Assembly: GCA_947451935.1 (NCBI GenBank)
Contig: CANGBH010000004.1
Span: forward strand, 1-64,000
Origin: Chitinophagaceae bacterium
GTDB lineage: Bacteria; Bacteroidota; Bacteroidia; Chitinophagales; Chitinophagaceae
Reading direction: 5' to 3'
Length of the DNA: 64,000 nt
The translations under genes and the position numbers were made by a program. A model generated the notes under the pieces. That model did no database searches. It saw only the letters and a program-made list of their open reading frames with translations, and was not told where the DNA came from. Below, piece after piece: positions 8,265 to 16,402 of the stretch. Every line of letters starts with the position of its first letter. The first letter of the stretch is position 1.

Positions 8265-9317
8265 ATGAAAAATATACTCGTTTTCGGAATGGGCAAAGTG
8301 GGCTTATTAGTAGGCACACTGCTCAATAATCGATTTAATGTAACCGGATTTGATAAAAACAACGCCATCACAGACGCTGGATTTCCAATCATAACAGGAG
8401 ACATCAAAGACATCCATCTCCTTACAGAACATATTCCCCAATATGATGCGGTAGTTTCATGCATGCCCTATAACCTAAATCTAGCGATTGCTAAAATCGC
8501 CCATCAACATGGCGTACATTATTTCGATTTAACAGAAGATGTGCCTACTACAAAAGCCATTCTAGAAATGTCTAAAACAGCCAAGGCGGTGATGGCGCCG
8601 CAATGCGGATTAGCGCCGGGTTTAATAGGCATCATCGGATCAGACCTCATCAAACATTTCACGAAGGTGCGCGACATCGAATTACGCGTCGGCGCACTTC
8701 CTCGATATCCAAACGGACTTCTCGGATATTCTTTCACCTGGTCTCCCGCAGGCGTCATCAATGAATACATCAACGACGCTGAAGTAATTCATAATGGCGT
8801 TAGAAAAATTGTTCCCTCCCTAGAAGGAATAGAATACATCAACATTGAGGGAAGGGACTATGAAGCATTCATCACATCAGGCGGATTAGGAACCATGTGT
8901 GAAACCTATGAAGGCAAAGTTGATACACTCAACTACAAAACCATTCGCTACCCAGGTCATGCCAAACTGATGAATTTCCTTTTATATGAACTTATCTTAA
9001 AAGAAAAAAGAGAACTCATCGAAGAAATTCTCACCGAAGCAAAACCTCCTACCGAAGAAGACGTTGTATTGGTTTATGCTGTGGTAGAAGGATGGAAAAA
9101 CGATGCACTAAACAGAGAAGAATATTACAAGTCATTCAACCCAATTGAAATCCAAGGGAAAAAGTGGAGAGCCATATCATGGACTACCGCTGCTTCTATA
9201 GCCGCTGTGGTGGAAATGGTAGCCGACAACTCTCTTCCTCAAAAAGGGTTCATTAAACAAGAAGACATACACTTTGAATCATTCTTAAAGACAGAAAATG
9301 GGAAACGATTTGCATAG
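8265..9317 (+). CDS. Saccharopine dehydrogenase-like oxidoreductase
   Basis: The 350-residue protein belongs to the saccharopine dehydrogenase/Lys9-like superfamily of NAD(P)-dependent enzymes acting on amino acids such as lysine derivatives. The N-terminal Rossmann motif is ILVFGMGKVGLLVG. VSCMPYNLNLAIAK and APQCGLAPGLIGIIG are typical inner motifs, and the C-terminal half is the saccharopine dehydrogenase C-terminal domain. The precise substrate (saccharopine, lysine 6-dehydrogenation or another) cannot be read from sequence. It stands alone, with a convergent receptor gene downstream. Confidence 0.8.
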   Translation: MKNILVFGMGKVGLLVGTLLNNRFNVTGFDKNNAITDAGFPIITGDIKDIHLLTEHIPQYDAVVSCMPYNLNLAIAKIAHQHGVHYFDLTEDVPTTKAILEMSKTAKAVMAPQCGLAPGLIGIIGSDLIKHFTKVRDIELRVGALPRYPNGLLGYSFTWSPAGVINEYINDAEVIHNGVRKIVPSLEGIEYINIEGRDYEAFITSGGLGTMCETYEGKVDTLNYKTIRYPGHAKLMNFLLYELILKEKRELIEEILTEAKPPTEEDVVLVYAVVEGWKNDALNREEYYKSFNPIEIQGKKWRAISWTTAASIAAVVEMVADNSLPQKGFIKQEDIHFESFLKTENGKRFA

Positions 9318-9360
9318 CAATTCAATCAAAAAACATAAATCCTTTTTCTACTTTATTACA

Positions 9361-11607
9361 TTAAAAAGAAATTGAACCCGTCATAAAAAAAGTCCTGCCA
9401 TCGGATGGCAATGCTCCCGGACCAGGGTAGCCACTAGACCTTCGAGTAAAATAATATTTGTTGAATAGATTATTCAGGCCAAGCTTTAAGTTCACCTTAT
9501 TCGAAATCTGACAAGCTGCTGTTAGATCAACCACCTCATAAGAAGGTATCAACCCAGTTTGTCCATTCGCTGAAGGAATAACCGTGTTATTCGCATCACT
9601 ATATACTTTACCCACATGACTATACTGCCCAGTTAATGAAACCTTTTTATATCCCAGCGTCACCCCAGTTCTTAGGATATGCATTGGAGCATTCTCCACT
9701 TTTTTATTTTTCAAGTTTTTTTCAACCAGTTCATTGTTGTTGTTTTTGGTAATAACTTTTAAATTCCCATAGCGTGCATCATTATAAGAATATGAAATGA
9801 ATGCACTAACATCTAACGTGTTTTGTTGAAATAAAAATCGTGAAGGATTGATCTCCACCATAGATTCAATTCCTTTACTGCGACTATCACCAACATTGGT
9901 TCGATAATTATAAAAGCTTCCATCTTGACGCTGCTGCACAATCACGCCAATACGATTTGAATATTGAAGAATATACGCACTCAAATCAAACAACAGTATT
10001 TCATACAACTTTCCACGATATCCTAAGTCGACATTATATCCTTTGGCATCTGCTAAGTTTTGATCAATCAAATCTGAGGTAGGTGGTGCCGTTAAATCTG
10101 CAAACTGAACAGGCCTATACGCTTGTGAAATATTAGCATACAACTCAGTATTAAATTTCATTCTATATGAAAGCCCCAATCCACTTAATAAAAATTTACG
10201 CTGCTTGGATAAATCTTGAAGTAAAATCTCATTATTGTCCTTAAACCCATTACGCCCAGCTGCACTTCCTTCAATATACTCTACCCTCACCCCAGGTATA
10301 ATAAAAAACCGATTTCCCACTCTAAAAATTTGTTCTGCGAATAGGGCTGCATTGCTGGAAGCAAAATCGATGTCCTTAGTCCAAACACCTCCTTCTAAAT
10401 ACATATCATAGGTTGACCCTACACTACCTTTCCCATCCGCGACAAAGCGATTGGTATTGCCATGATAAAGTCGCCCACCTATTAATAGCGAATTAGAAAG
10501 TCCAAATAAACTATAATCAACCAAGTACTTCGCCTCAGCGCCAACATTTCTATATTTATCTGTATTGAGGTTTCGAGGATTAAAGTGTCCCGTCATAGGA
10601 TTAATGCTATCGGCTGCCAGGATTCCACCTGCTGGCATATAGCCTACGCTACTTCGATCTCCTAAAACATTAAATAGTTTTACTTCTATCCTAGAATTAT
10701 TATTTATCGAATACTTCGCCATTAAAGCAGATGTTAGCCAGGTAACATCAAACCAATTTCGACTTCGATAACTCTGCTTTATATTTTGAGAAAGTTGAGC
10801 ATCGGTTAATCCACCGGGTTGCTGACTTCGTATGTGTGAACGCATCACTTCAGCGGTTAGCGATAATTTAGGGCTAGGCAAGTACGTTACAGTTGAAAAT
10901 GCAGTATTGGTATAATATCGACTATGCGGCCTATACCCTTCTGCATTACGATGATCAAAGAAAGTATAATAATGAATCTTCTTTTTCTTTCCTCCTATAG
11001 CATTGAATGTATTAAACATACCATTACTACCTATGCTCTGATGAGCTTCAGCCTTTATCGGATCTTCTATATCACTGCCATTTCGTAAAATATAATTAAT
11101 CATTCCACCAAACTGAGGACCATATTGCAAAGAGCCCTGACCCCTTACAACTTCTATACGCTGAACAGCCTGCAAAGGGGGATTATAATAGGCTTCAGGA
11201 TATCCATATGGATCAGCAGAAATATCATACCCATTCTGACGAATATTAAATTCCCAACTGCGATTCGGACTTAATCCTCGTGATGCAATACCAATTTGAA
11301 TTCCACTTCCATCACTCTCCCAGACATGAATGCCAGCAACCTTTGCCATGACTTGACGCATCGTGTTCATCACCACATTTCCTTTTACATTATCAAGTAT
11401 GATGAGTGATGTTTTTTTTCCAGCATAAATAGATGTTCCGACGATATCGGGCAACAATTGAACATCCCTTTTACTACTCCTTCCAACAACGTTGATATCA
11501 GGTAAATACCTATACGCAGAGTCATCTATAACGTTATTGTCAACCTGCGAGAAACTAAAAAGGGAAATGAATAAAAATCCAACACTACAAAAAGATAACC
11601 TCCACAT
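9361..11607 (-). CDS. TonB-dependent outer-membrane receptor, FecA-like
   Basis: This 748-residue outer-membrane protein would import a chelated ligand, probably an iron complex, using energy from TonB. It has a signal peptide ending near FSFSQ. A plug domain spans roughly residues 70-180 with VMAKVAGIHVWESDG, RIEVVRGQGSLQYGPQFGG and MINYILRNG. A 22-strand barrel follows, ending in phenylalanine (GSISF). The plug resembles Fe(III)-dicitrate receptors, but the ligand is inferred only. No SusD partner or FecIR regulator lies beside it. Confidence 0.88.
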   Translation of the reverse strand: MWRLSFCSVGFLFISLFSFSQVDNNVIDDSAYRYLPDINVVGRSSKRDVQLLPDIVGTSIYAGKKTSLIILDNVKGNVVMNTMRQVMAKVAGIHVWESDGSGIQIGIASRGLSPNRSWEFNIRQNGYDISADPYGYPEAYYNPPLQAVQRIEVVRGQGSLQYGPQFGGMINYILRNGSDIEDPIKAEAHQSIGSNGMFNTFNAIGGKKKKIHYYTFFDHRNAEGYRPHSRYYTNTAFSTVTYLPSPKLSLTAEVMRSHIRSQQPGGLTDAQLSQNIKQSYRSRNWFDVTWLTSALMAKYSINNNSRIEVKLFNVLGDRSSVGYMPAGGILAADSINPMTGHFNPRNLNTDKYRNVGAEAKYLVDYSLFGLSNSLLIGGRLYHGNTNRFVADGKGSVGSTYDMYLEGGVWTKDIDFASSNAALFAEQIFRVGNRFFIIPGVRVEYIEGSAAGRNGFKDNNEILLQDLSKQRKFLLSGLGLSYRMKFNTELYANISQAYRPVQFADLTAPPTSDLIDQNLADAKGYNVDLGYRGKLYEILLFDLSAYILQYSNRIGVIVQQRQDGSFYNYRTNVGDSRSKGIESMVEINPSRFLFQQNTLDVSAFISYSYNDARYGNLKVITKNNNNELVEKNLKNKKVENAPMHILRTGVTLGYKKVSLTGQYSHVGKVYSDANNTVIPSANGQTGLIPSYEVVDLTAACQISNKVNLKLGLNNLFNKYYFTRRSSGYPGPGALPSDGRTFFMTGSISF

Positions 11608-11748
11608 TACACGTAAATATTTCCACGAAATTCATTCATGGACAGATGAAGCCTTTACGAAATATGGAAATCCGATTTTCGAATTAAGGAAATTTCAATA
11701 CAAACTACTTAAACCGCATGAGGGTTTATCAAAACAGTAGTTGATTGA

Positions 11749-12573
11749 TTAGTTGGAAGAATACAAAACAGGATTAATGGGGCTATTCACAACCTCGCCA
11801 ATTACAGCACCAGGACACCAAGTATCCCAATCCAATTGCTGATTTTTATTTTCAGGTGCTTTTAATTCCATGTCTTTGTCCATGTAAATCATAGTCATCA
11901 CCTTCCTCATTTTATCTGTAACATTCGGTCCAGCACGATGGTACAACCAACCCATATGAAAACTAATTTCTCCTAGTCCAAATGGTTCAACAACATGATT
12001 GAATCCAAGTTCTTTTAATTTAGCTTCTAAGAAATTCTGACTTTCATCGCTAATCTCTTTATCTCTACCTTCAGTCAATTGAAAACTTCCTGAACTGAAT
12101 TCCAATGGTCCTAATTCGAATGGCGTTTCCTGTAAGGGAATCCATGCAGTGATAGTTCTATCAGTAGATAAAGGCCAGTAATATTGATCCGCATGCCATG
12201 GTGTATGTCCGCCACTTGGCTCCTTATACAATGCTTGGTCATGGTATAGCCTAACACCTTCTACTTGAAGAAGATCAGCTGCAATTTTGGCTAGTCGTTT
12301 ACTAAAGACTACTTGTTTAACTTCCTCAGAGTTCCGCCAAATGTTCATGATCTGCAAGAACGCCTTACCGTATGTATCCCTATCTTCCATTGACAAGTGT
12401 TGTGTATTCAAGCGCGTCACTTCTGCAGAAACAACTTGGTCAATAAAATCAATTACGGCTTTAGAGAAAACCTGCTTGATTTTTATAAAGCCATTTTCTT
12501 TGAAAAAATCCACTTGTGCTGAGGTAAGTCTCATTGGCTCATTGAGCTCTTGTAAAATAGTAGCAGGGATCAT
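11749..12573 (-). CDS. Phytanoyl-CoA dioxygenase (PhyH) family protein
   Basis: This is a 274-residue Fe(II)/2-oxoglutarate-dependent oxygenase of the PhyH family. The metal-binding HxD is in TPWHADQYYWP and the distal histidine in LYHRAGPN. An arginine that may bind 2-oxoglutarate follows (KMRKVMTMIY). The substrate is unknown; family members hydroxylate phytanoyl-CoA and many secondary metabolites. An internal methionine at residue 14 (MRLTSAQVDFF) is an alternative start that fits the usual domain boundary. No clear pathway partners are adjacent. Confidence 0.82.
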   Translation of the reverse strand: MIPATILQELNEPMRLTSAQVDFFKENGFIKIKQVFSKAVIDFIDQVVSAEVTRLNTQHLSMEDRDTYGKAFLQIMNIWRNSEEVKQVVFSKRLAKIAADLLQVEGVRLYHDQALYKEPSGGHTPWHADQYYWPLSTDRTITAWIPLQETPFELGPLEFSSGSFQLTEGRDKEISDESQNFLEAKLKELGFNHVVEPFGLGEISFHMGWLYHRAGPNVTDKMRKVMTMIYMDKDMELKAPENKNQQLDWDTWCPGAVIGEVVNSPINPVLYSSN

Positions 12574-12597
12574 AGCTGACGTATTTTAAAAATATAA

Positions 12598-12897
12598 TTA
12601 GTATCTGTTAGGCCCACTTGGTCTGCGATTTGCACCGCCGCTAGATCCACCAGATGAACGCTCTTCCGCAGCTTTTACTACCAATGGTTTTTTGCCAAGA
12701 TTAATATCGTTCAAGTTTTCAATCGCGTCTTTCGCTTCGTCAGCATTTGGCATATCTACAAAACCAAATCCACGACTTTTGCCAGTCTCTTTATCAAGTG
12801 CAACCTTAGCCGTTTTTACTTGACCGAATTTTTCAAAAATCTCTTCCAATTCAGCATCATCAAGATCATAAGGAAGACCTGCAACAAAAATATTCAT
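12598..12897 (-). CDS. RRM-domain RNA-binding protein
   Basis: This is a 99-residue single RNA-recognition-motif protein. RNP2 is NIFVAGLPYDL at the N-terminus and RNP1 is SRGFGFVDM near residue 45. A short Gly/Ser/Arg-rich tail completes it. Such proteins bind single-stranded RNA and are often cold-induced in Bacteroidota and cyanobacteria. The role here is inferred from the family. It lies 24 bases downstream of the PhyH gene's start side and is probably transcribed on its own. Confidence 0.9.
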   Translation of the reverse strand: MNIFVAGLPYDLDDAELEEIFEKFGQVKTAKVALDKETGKSRGFGFVDMPNADEAKDAIENLNDINLGKKPLVVKAAEERSSGGSSGGANRRPSGPNRY

Positions 12898-13016
12898 AAA
12901 AATTTCTTTGCATGAAGTTAATTAAAGAATGCCTTTTATTATAAAATATTAATACAAAATAATAGAATCCCTCCAAATCAATATAAATTGATTTACATTT
13001 CATGAAATAATATAGG

Positions 13017-13481
13017 ATGGAGCTTGCAATTGACCAATACGACTTACTTTTTCATAGACTTTTACCACAATTTTTCACCGCAACATTATGCGGATTCATA
13101 GTAGGCTATGGGCGAGAAGTAAGGCATAAGCCTGCTGGCATTCGCACCATCATTTTGATTTCAATTGGATGTACTCTTTATGCATCGATTGGATTTTTTC
13201 TCGCTGAAAAATATCCAACAATCGACCCTACTAGAATTATTGGACAAATAGCTACCGGAATTGGCTTTTTGGGTGCTGGTGCAATCGTCAAATCAAATAA
13301 TAAAGTTACAGGTGTAACCACTGCCGCATTCATTTGGGCTATGAGTGGAATAAGCATTCTTATTGGAAGCAACCTCTACGTAATCCCAATCGTTCTAACC
13401 CTACTATTGGTTGGTGTGATATGGATATTTGAGCGAGTTGAAAAGAAGTTAAACATCAACTATCATGAAGATGCAGACTAA
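13017..13481 (+). CDS. MgtC/SapB family membrane protein
   Basis: This 154-residue inner-membrane protein has four predicted hydrophobic segments. The MgtC signature is seen as GFIVGYGREVRHKPAGIRT and ATGIGFLGAGAIVK. The family is linked to Mg2+ limitation and, in some pathogens, regulation of ATP synthase, but transport has not been shown. It is slightly shorter than E. coli-type MgtC because the soluble C-terminal domain is missing. It is convergent with PEP carboxylase across a stem-loop. Confidence 0.88.
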   Translation: MELAIDQYDLLFHRLLPQFFTATLCGFIVGYGREVRHKPAGIRTIILISIGCTLYASIGFFLAEKYPTIDPTRIIGQIATGIGFLGAGAIVKSNNKVTGVTTAAFIWAMSGISILIGSNLYVIPIVLTLLLVGVIWIFERVEKKLNINYHEDAD

Positions 13482-13496
13482 GACAAGAAGTGAGAT

Positions 13497-13549
13497 GTGA
13501 GATACAAGTTGAGAGTCAACAGCCTCATGTCTCAAATCTAATATCTCAC
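13497..13549. terminator. Imperfect stem-loop between convergent genes
   Basis: GTGAGATACAAGTTGAGA (13497-13514) is largely complementary to the segment ending in ATATCTCAC at 13549. There is no long T-run, so termination, if any, is inferred from its place between two convergent stop codons. Confidence 0.45.
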
Positions 13550-13555
13550 GCCTCG

Positions 13556-16135
13556 CTAGGCAGAATTCCTCCCCGCATTAATAATACCAAACGAGCAACG
13601 CATCACCAACTTCTCATAAGCCTTCCTTGTTGGAGATTCAACGCCTTTTTCATCCATCTCCCTCACTTTCGTGATGGCATATTGCTGAATGGTTGTTAAG
13701 GGAAGAACGATTCGCTCGCGTGTTTGTATAGAAATTCGCTCAATCGGATAATCAGCCATCAATTCTGTTTTTCCAGAAAGCATTAGGATGTATCGCTTGG
13801 TAAGTTCAAATTCTGCTTCAATACTTCTCCATAATTCTCCATAGGTTGGATGATCTGCTATGAAGGCAGTCAATGGGAAAAAACATTTTTTCATAGCCAT
13901 CTCACAATTGTCAATCAACGTTCTAAAGAAAGCAGAACGCCTATACAATGCCCTAAGGTCAGGCATCACACCAAGTTCATCCATTGTTTTCAATGCTGTT
14001 CCGACACCATAATATCCTGTCACATTCTGTTTCAGCTGACTCCACGCACCAACAAATGGTATTGCCCTCAAATCACTCAAAGAAAGCTTTGAGGTGGCAC
14101 CTCTTTTTGTTGGCCTACTTCCAATATTGGTTTCTGCATAAAATCGAAGTGGACTCACATGCACTAAATAATCTAGAAAATGCGGATGATCCTTCAAGCT
14201 CTTATATGACTTATAACTTTCGTCTGCCAGTTGCTGCATCAAGTCTTTCTCTTGATCACTAAAGGTGCTTTTGCCATCAGAAAAAAGATCGTTGCCAATT
14301 CCAGCATTAATAAGTTGCTCAATATTAAATTGTGCAGCATCGGTAGTTCCAAAGTTTGAACTAACGGTTTGTCCTTGAACCGTCAACTGAATTTCTTTGT
14401 TCGCAATATCACTTCCCATAGAAGCATAAAACTTATGGGTCTTTCCTCCACCTCGTGCTGGAGGCCCACCTCTACCATCAAAAAAGATGATATCAATACC
14501 AAATTTTGCAGAAACTGAAGTTAACTCTTGTTTTGCTTGGTAGATACTATAGTTCGCCATCATATAACCACCATCTTTTGTTCCGTCACTGAAACCAAGC
14601 ATAACGGTCTGACGCTGACCACGACGTTTTAAATGATCTTTGTATAACGGGAAACTATACAATTCACTCATCACTTTTGCAGCCTTCTTCAAATCGTCTA
14701 TTGTTTCAAAAAGAGGAATGATATCCACCGAAATGGCATCTCTCTTCCAACCTCCAAAGACAAAGAGTCCAAATACTTCCAAAATATTAACGGCGCTATT
14801 GCATTGACTTATAATATATCGCTCGCAACCCGACTTGCCATTAAAGCCTTGAATATCTTTTATGCTTTTAACAGATTGTAATGTGTCAGAGACGATTGAA
14901 TCCATTTCAGGTGTTGGTTCAACACTCGTATTCAAGGCAGAAAGCCATTTGATTTTTTCCTCATCACTCATTTCGCTATACGCTACTTTACCTGTATTAA
15001 CCAGCGTTGAAAGAGCTTGAATCACTTTTGTATGCACGGCACTATCCTGACGAATATCCAATGACGCAAAATGCAATCCAAACAACTGTACTCGACTAAT
15101 TAATCCGTCAACTAAGTTCAAGAAAAGGCTATTGTGATTATACACAATCGTCTCTCGAATTTCGTGTAGTGTCTTTAAAATCTCTTCTTTAGAAAGATTG
15201 GTGCGCTGACCAGGAATGAAGATATTATTGTAAAGCTTTTTCTCTAAATCCAATAGCTTTCCCTCAACACCTTCAAACGTCAATCTCCTTCTGAGTTTTC
15301 TAATATCGAGGTAATAACATTTTATAATACTTCCACGTAGCGCCTCAGCAACACTTAAGGTAATATCACTGGTTACAAATGGATTGCCATCTCGATCGCC
15401 ACCCGGCCAGAAGCCCATATTAATGATAGGATTAGCTGGATCGAAAGAATCTGGGTATTGACTTTTTAATGATGATACAATTTTCCCACTCGCAGCATAA
15501 AATACATTTTCTAAATACCATACGAGGCTAATCGCCTCATCGTATGGCGTAGGTTTTATCTTATTGAAAAAAGGTGTTTTACCTAATTGTTGAAGAAAGA
15601 TATTGATTTGACTTAAATCATTTTCAGCAATGGCCTTAGATAAATCATTAATGATGCCCAATACCGAACCTGGATAAAACTGTGTAGGGTGTGCAGTGAG
15701 CACCAATCGAACAGCAAATTCTTTTAATTTTTTCTGTAGTGCCAATCCTTTATCATGCTGACCTACTTCACCCTCAAGATGCTTGAGCGTACCCAATCCT
15801 TTCATATCATTCAAACGAGGAAATGCCGCATCCTCTAAGGCATCAAAAAGCACCACTTGACGTTCAACATATTGCACAACCCTAAACAACAAATCTAATT
15901 GCTGCTGTTCATTGGTATACGTGGTATGACGAGTAAAGAAATCAGCTAGAATTTCAACAGGGCTCATCTTCTTTTTGAATCCTTCCTCACAATTGGACTG
16001 AAGCAAAGAAAGCAAAATGCCCGTCTTCTCGATTTTATGAAACGGAAGGGACGTAAATAGGCTATTATAGAGTTGAAACTTAATGCCCACCTCATTGTTG
16101 AACTTCCGCATTTCCAGCGCTGATGATTGATACAT
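13556..16135 (-). CDS. ppc: Phosphoenolpyruvate carboxylase
   Basis: This enzyme adds bicarbonate to phosphoenolpyruvate to make oxaloacetate, refilling the TCA cycle in the cytoplasm. The 859-residue length is near the bacterial norm. The catalytic histidine is in LTAHPTQF (His149). Other signatures are GGDRDGNPFVT, MLGFSDGTKDGGY and the mobile loop FDGRGGPPARGGG. The C-terminus ends in AGRNSA instead of the usual NTG, a minor deviation that may affect catalysis or simply be lineage-specific. Oxaloacetate feeds aspartate, the precursor of the threonine operon transcribed divergently next door. Confidence 0.96.
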   Translation of the reverse strand: MYQSSALEMRKFNNEVGIKFQLYNSLFTSLPFHKIEKTGILLSLLQSNCEEGFKKKMSPVEILADFFTRHTTYTNEQQQLDLLFRVVQYVERQVVLFDALEDAAFPRLNDMKGLGTLKHLEGEVGQHDKGLALQKKLKEFAVRLVLTAHPTQFYPGSVLGIINDLSKAIAENDLSQINIFLQQLGKTPFFNKIKPTPYDEAISLVWYLENVFYAASGKIVSSLKSQYPDSFDPANPIINMGFWPGGDRDGNPFVTSDITLSVAEALRGSIIKCYYLDIRKLRRRLTFEGVEGKLLDLEKKLYNNIFIPGQRTNLSKEEILKTLHEIRETIVYNHNSLFLNLVDGLISRVQLFGLHFASLDIRQDSAVHTKVIQALSTLVNTGKVAYSEMSDEEKIKWLSALNTSVEPTPEMDSIVSDTLQSVKSIKDIQGFNGKSGCERYIISQCNSAVNILEVFGLFVFGGWKRDAISVDIIPLFETIDDLKKAAKVMSELYSFPLYKDHLKRRGQRQTVMLGFSDGTKDGGYMMANYSIYQAKQELTSVSAKFGIDIIFFDGRGGPPARGGGKTHKFYASMGSDIANKEIQLTVQGQTVSSNFGTTDAAQFNIEQLINAGIGNDLFSDGKSTFSDQEKDLMQQLADESYKSYKSLKDHPHFLDYLVHVSPLRFYAETNIGSRPTKRGATSKLSLSDLRAIPFVGAWSQLKQNVTGYYGVGTALKTMDELGVMPDLRALYRRSAFFRTLIDNCEMAMKKCFFPLTAFIADHPTYGELWRSIEAEFELTKRYILMLSGKTELMADYPIERISIQTRERIVLPLTTIQQYAITKVREMDEKGVESPTRKAYEKLVMRCSFGIINAGRNSA

Positions 16136-16209
16136 GTTGTTATATTAATGGTATTAAGGCAGGCAATCCCGTAAAAATAAAAAAAAAATCGCAAATACCT
16201 CTTTCTCCT

Positions 16210-16217
16210 TAACTTTG
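16210..16217 (+). promoter_or_regulatory. Bacteroidota -7 box before the threonine operon
   Basis: TAACTTTG is an exact TAnnTTTG match. Transcription would start near 16223, a few bases before the leader ATG at 16230. No TTG at the ideal -33 distance is obvious. Confidence 0.6.
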
Positions 16218-16229
16218 GGACTCAAAACT

Positions 16230-16316
16230 ATGGCAGGATTATACCAACATATTACATTATTTCCATTACAGACAATAACTGTAGCAACTGCCACGTTCAC
16301 TACAACAACCCGTTAG
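16230..16316 (+). CDS. Threonine leader peptide (ThrL-like)
   Basis: This is a 28-codon open frame directly after a -7 box and 86 bases before thrA. Nine of 28 residues are threonine, ending in TATFTTTTR, and two are isoleucine. A threonine-rich peptide ahead of a thrABC operon is the hallmark of ribosome-mediated attenuation. The last Thr codons lie at the base of a stem-loop (16306-16321) that a stalled ribosome would disrupt. No U-rich terminator is seen before thrA, so control may be by another mechanism such as Rho or translation. Confidence 0.75.
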   Translation: MAGLYQHITLFPLQTITVATATFTTTTR

Positions 16317-16321
16317 GGTTG
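16306..16321 (+). promoter_or_regulatory. Stem-loop at the end of the threonine leader
   Basis: CAACCC-GTTA-GGGTTG forms a 6-bp stem that includes the last threonine codons and the stop codon of the leader peptide. It has no T-run, so it looks like a sensing hairpin and not a terminator. A weaker GGATT/AATCC hairpin follows upstream of thrA. Confidence 0.5.
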
Positions 16322-16402
16322 AATAATTCCATATTACCAAAGGGCATTTGCTAAACCACTACTAGGATTCCAAAAAATCCATCATCCAATCTCATTAATA
16401 TC

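Noticed and set aside
11492..11740. A plus-strand frame overlapping the start of the TonB receptor gene
   Set aside because: No family features, and it overlaps the strongly supported signal peptide region of the receptor on the other strand.
13850..14262. Plus-strand frames inside PEP carboxylase
   Set aside because: They are shadows of a fully conserved enzyme gene.
16322..16402. A rho-independent attenuator before thrA
   Set aside because: Only weak hairpins are present and none is followed by a T-run, so a terminator cannot be supported here.
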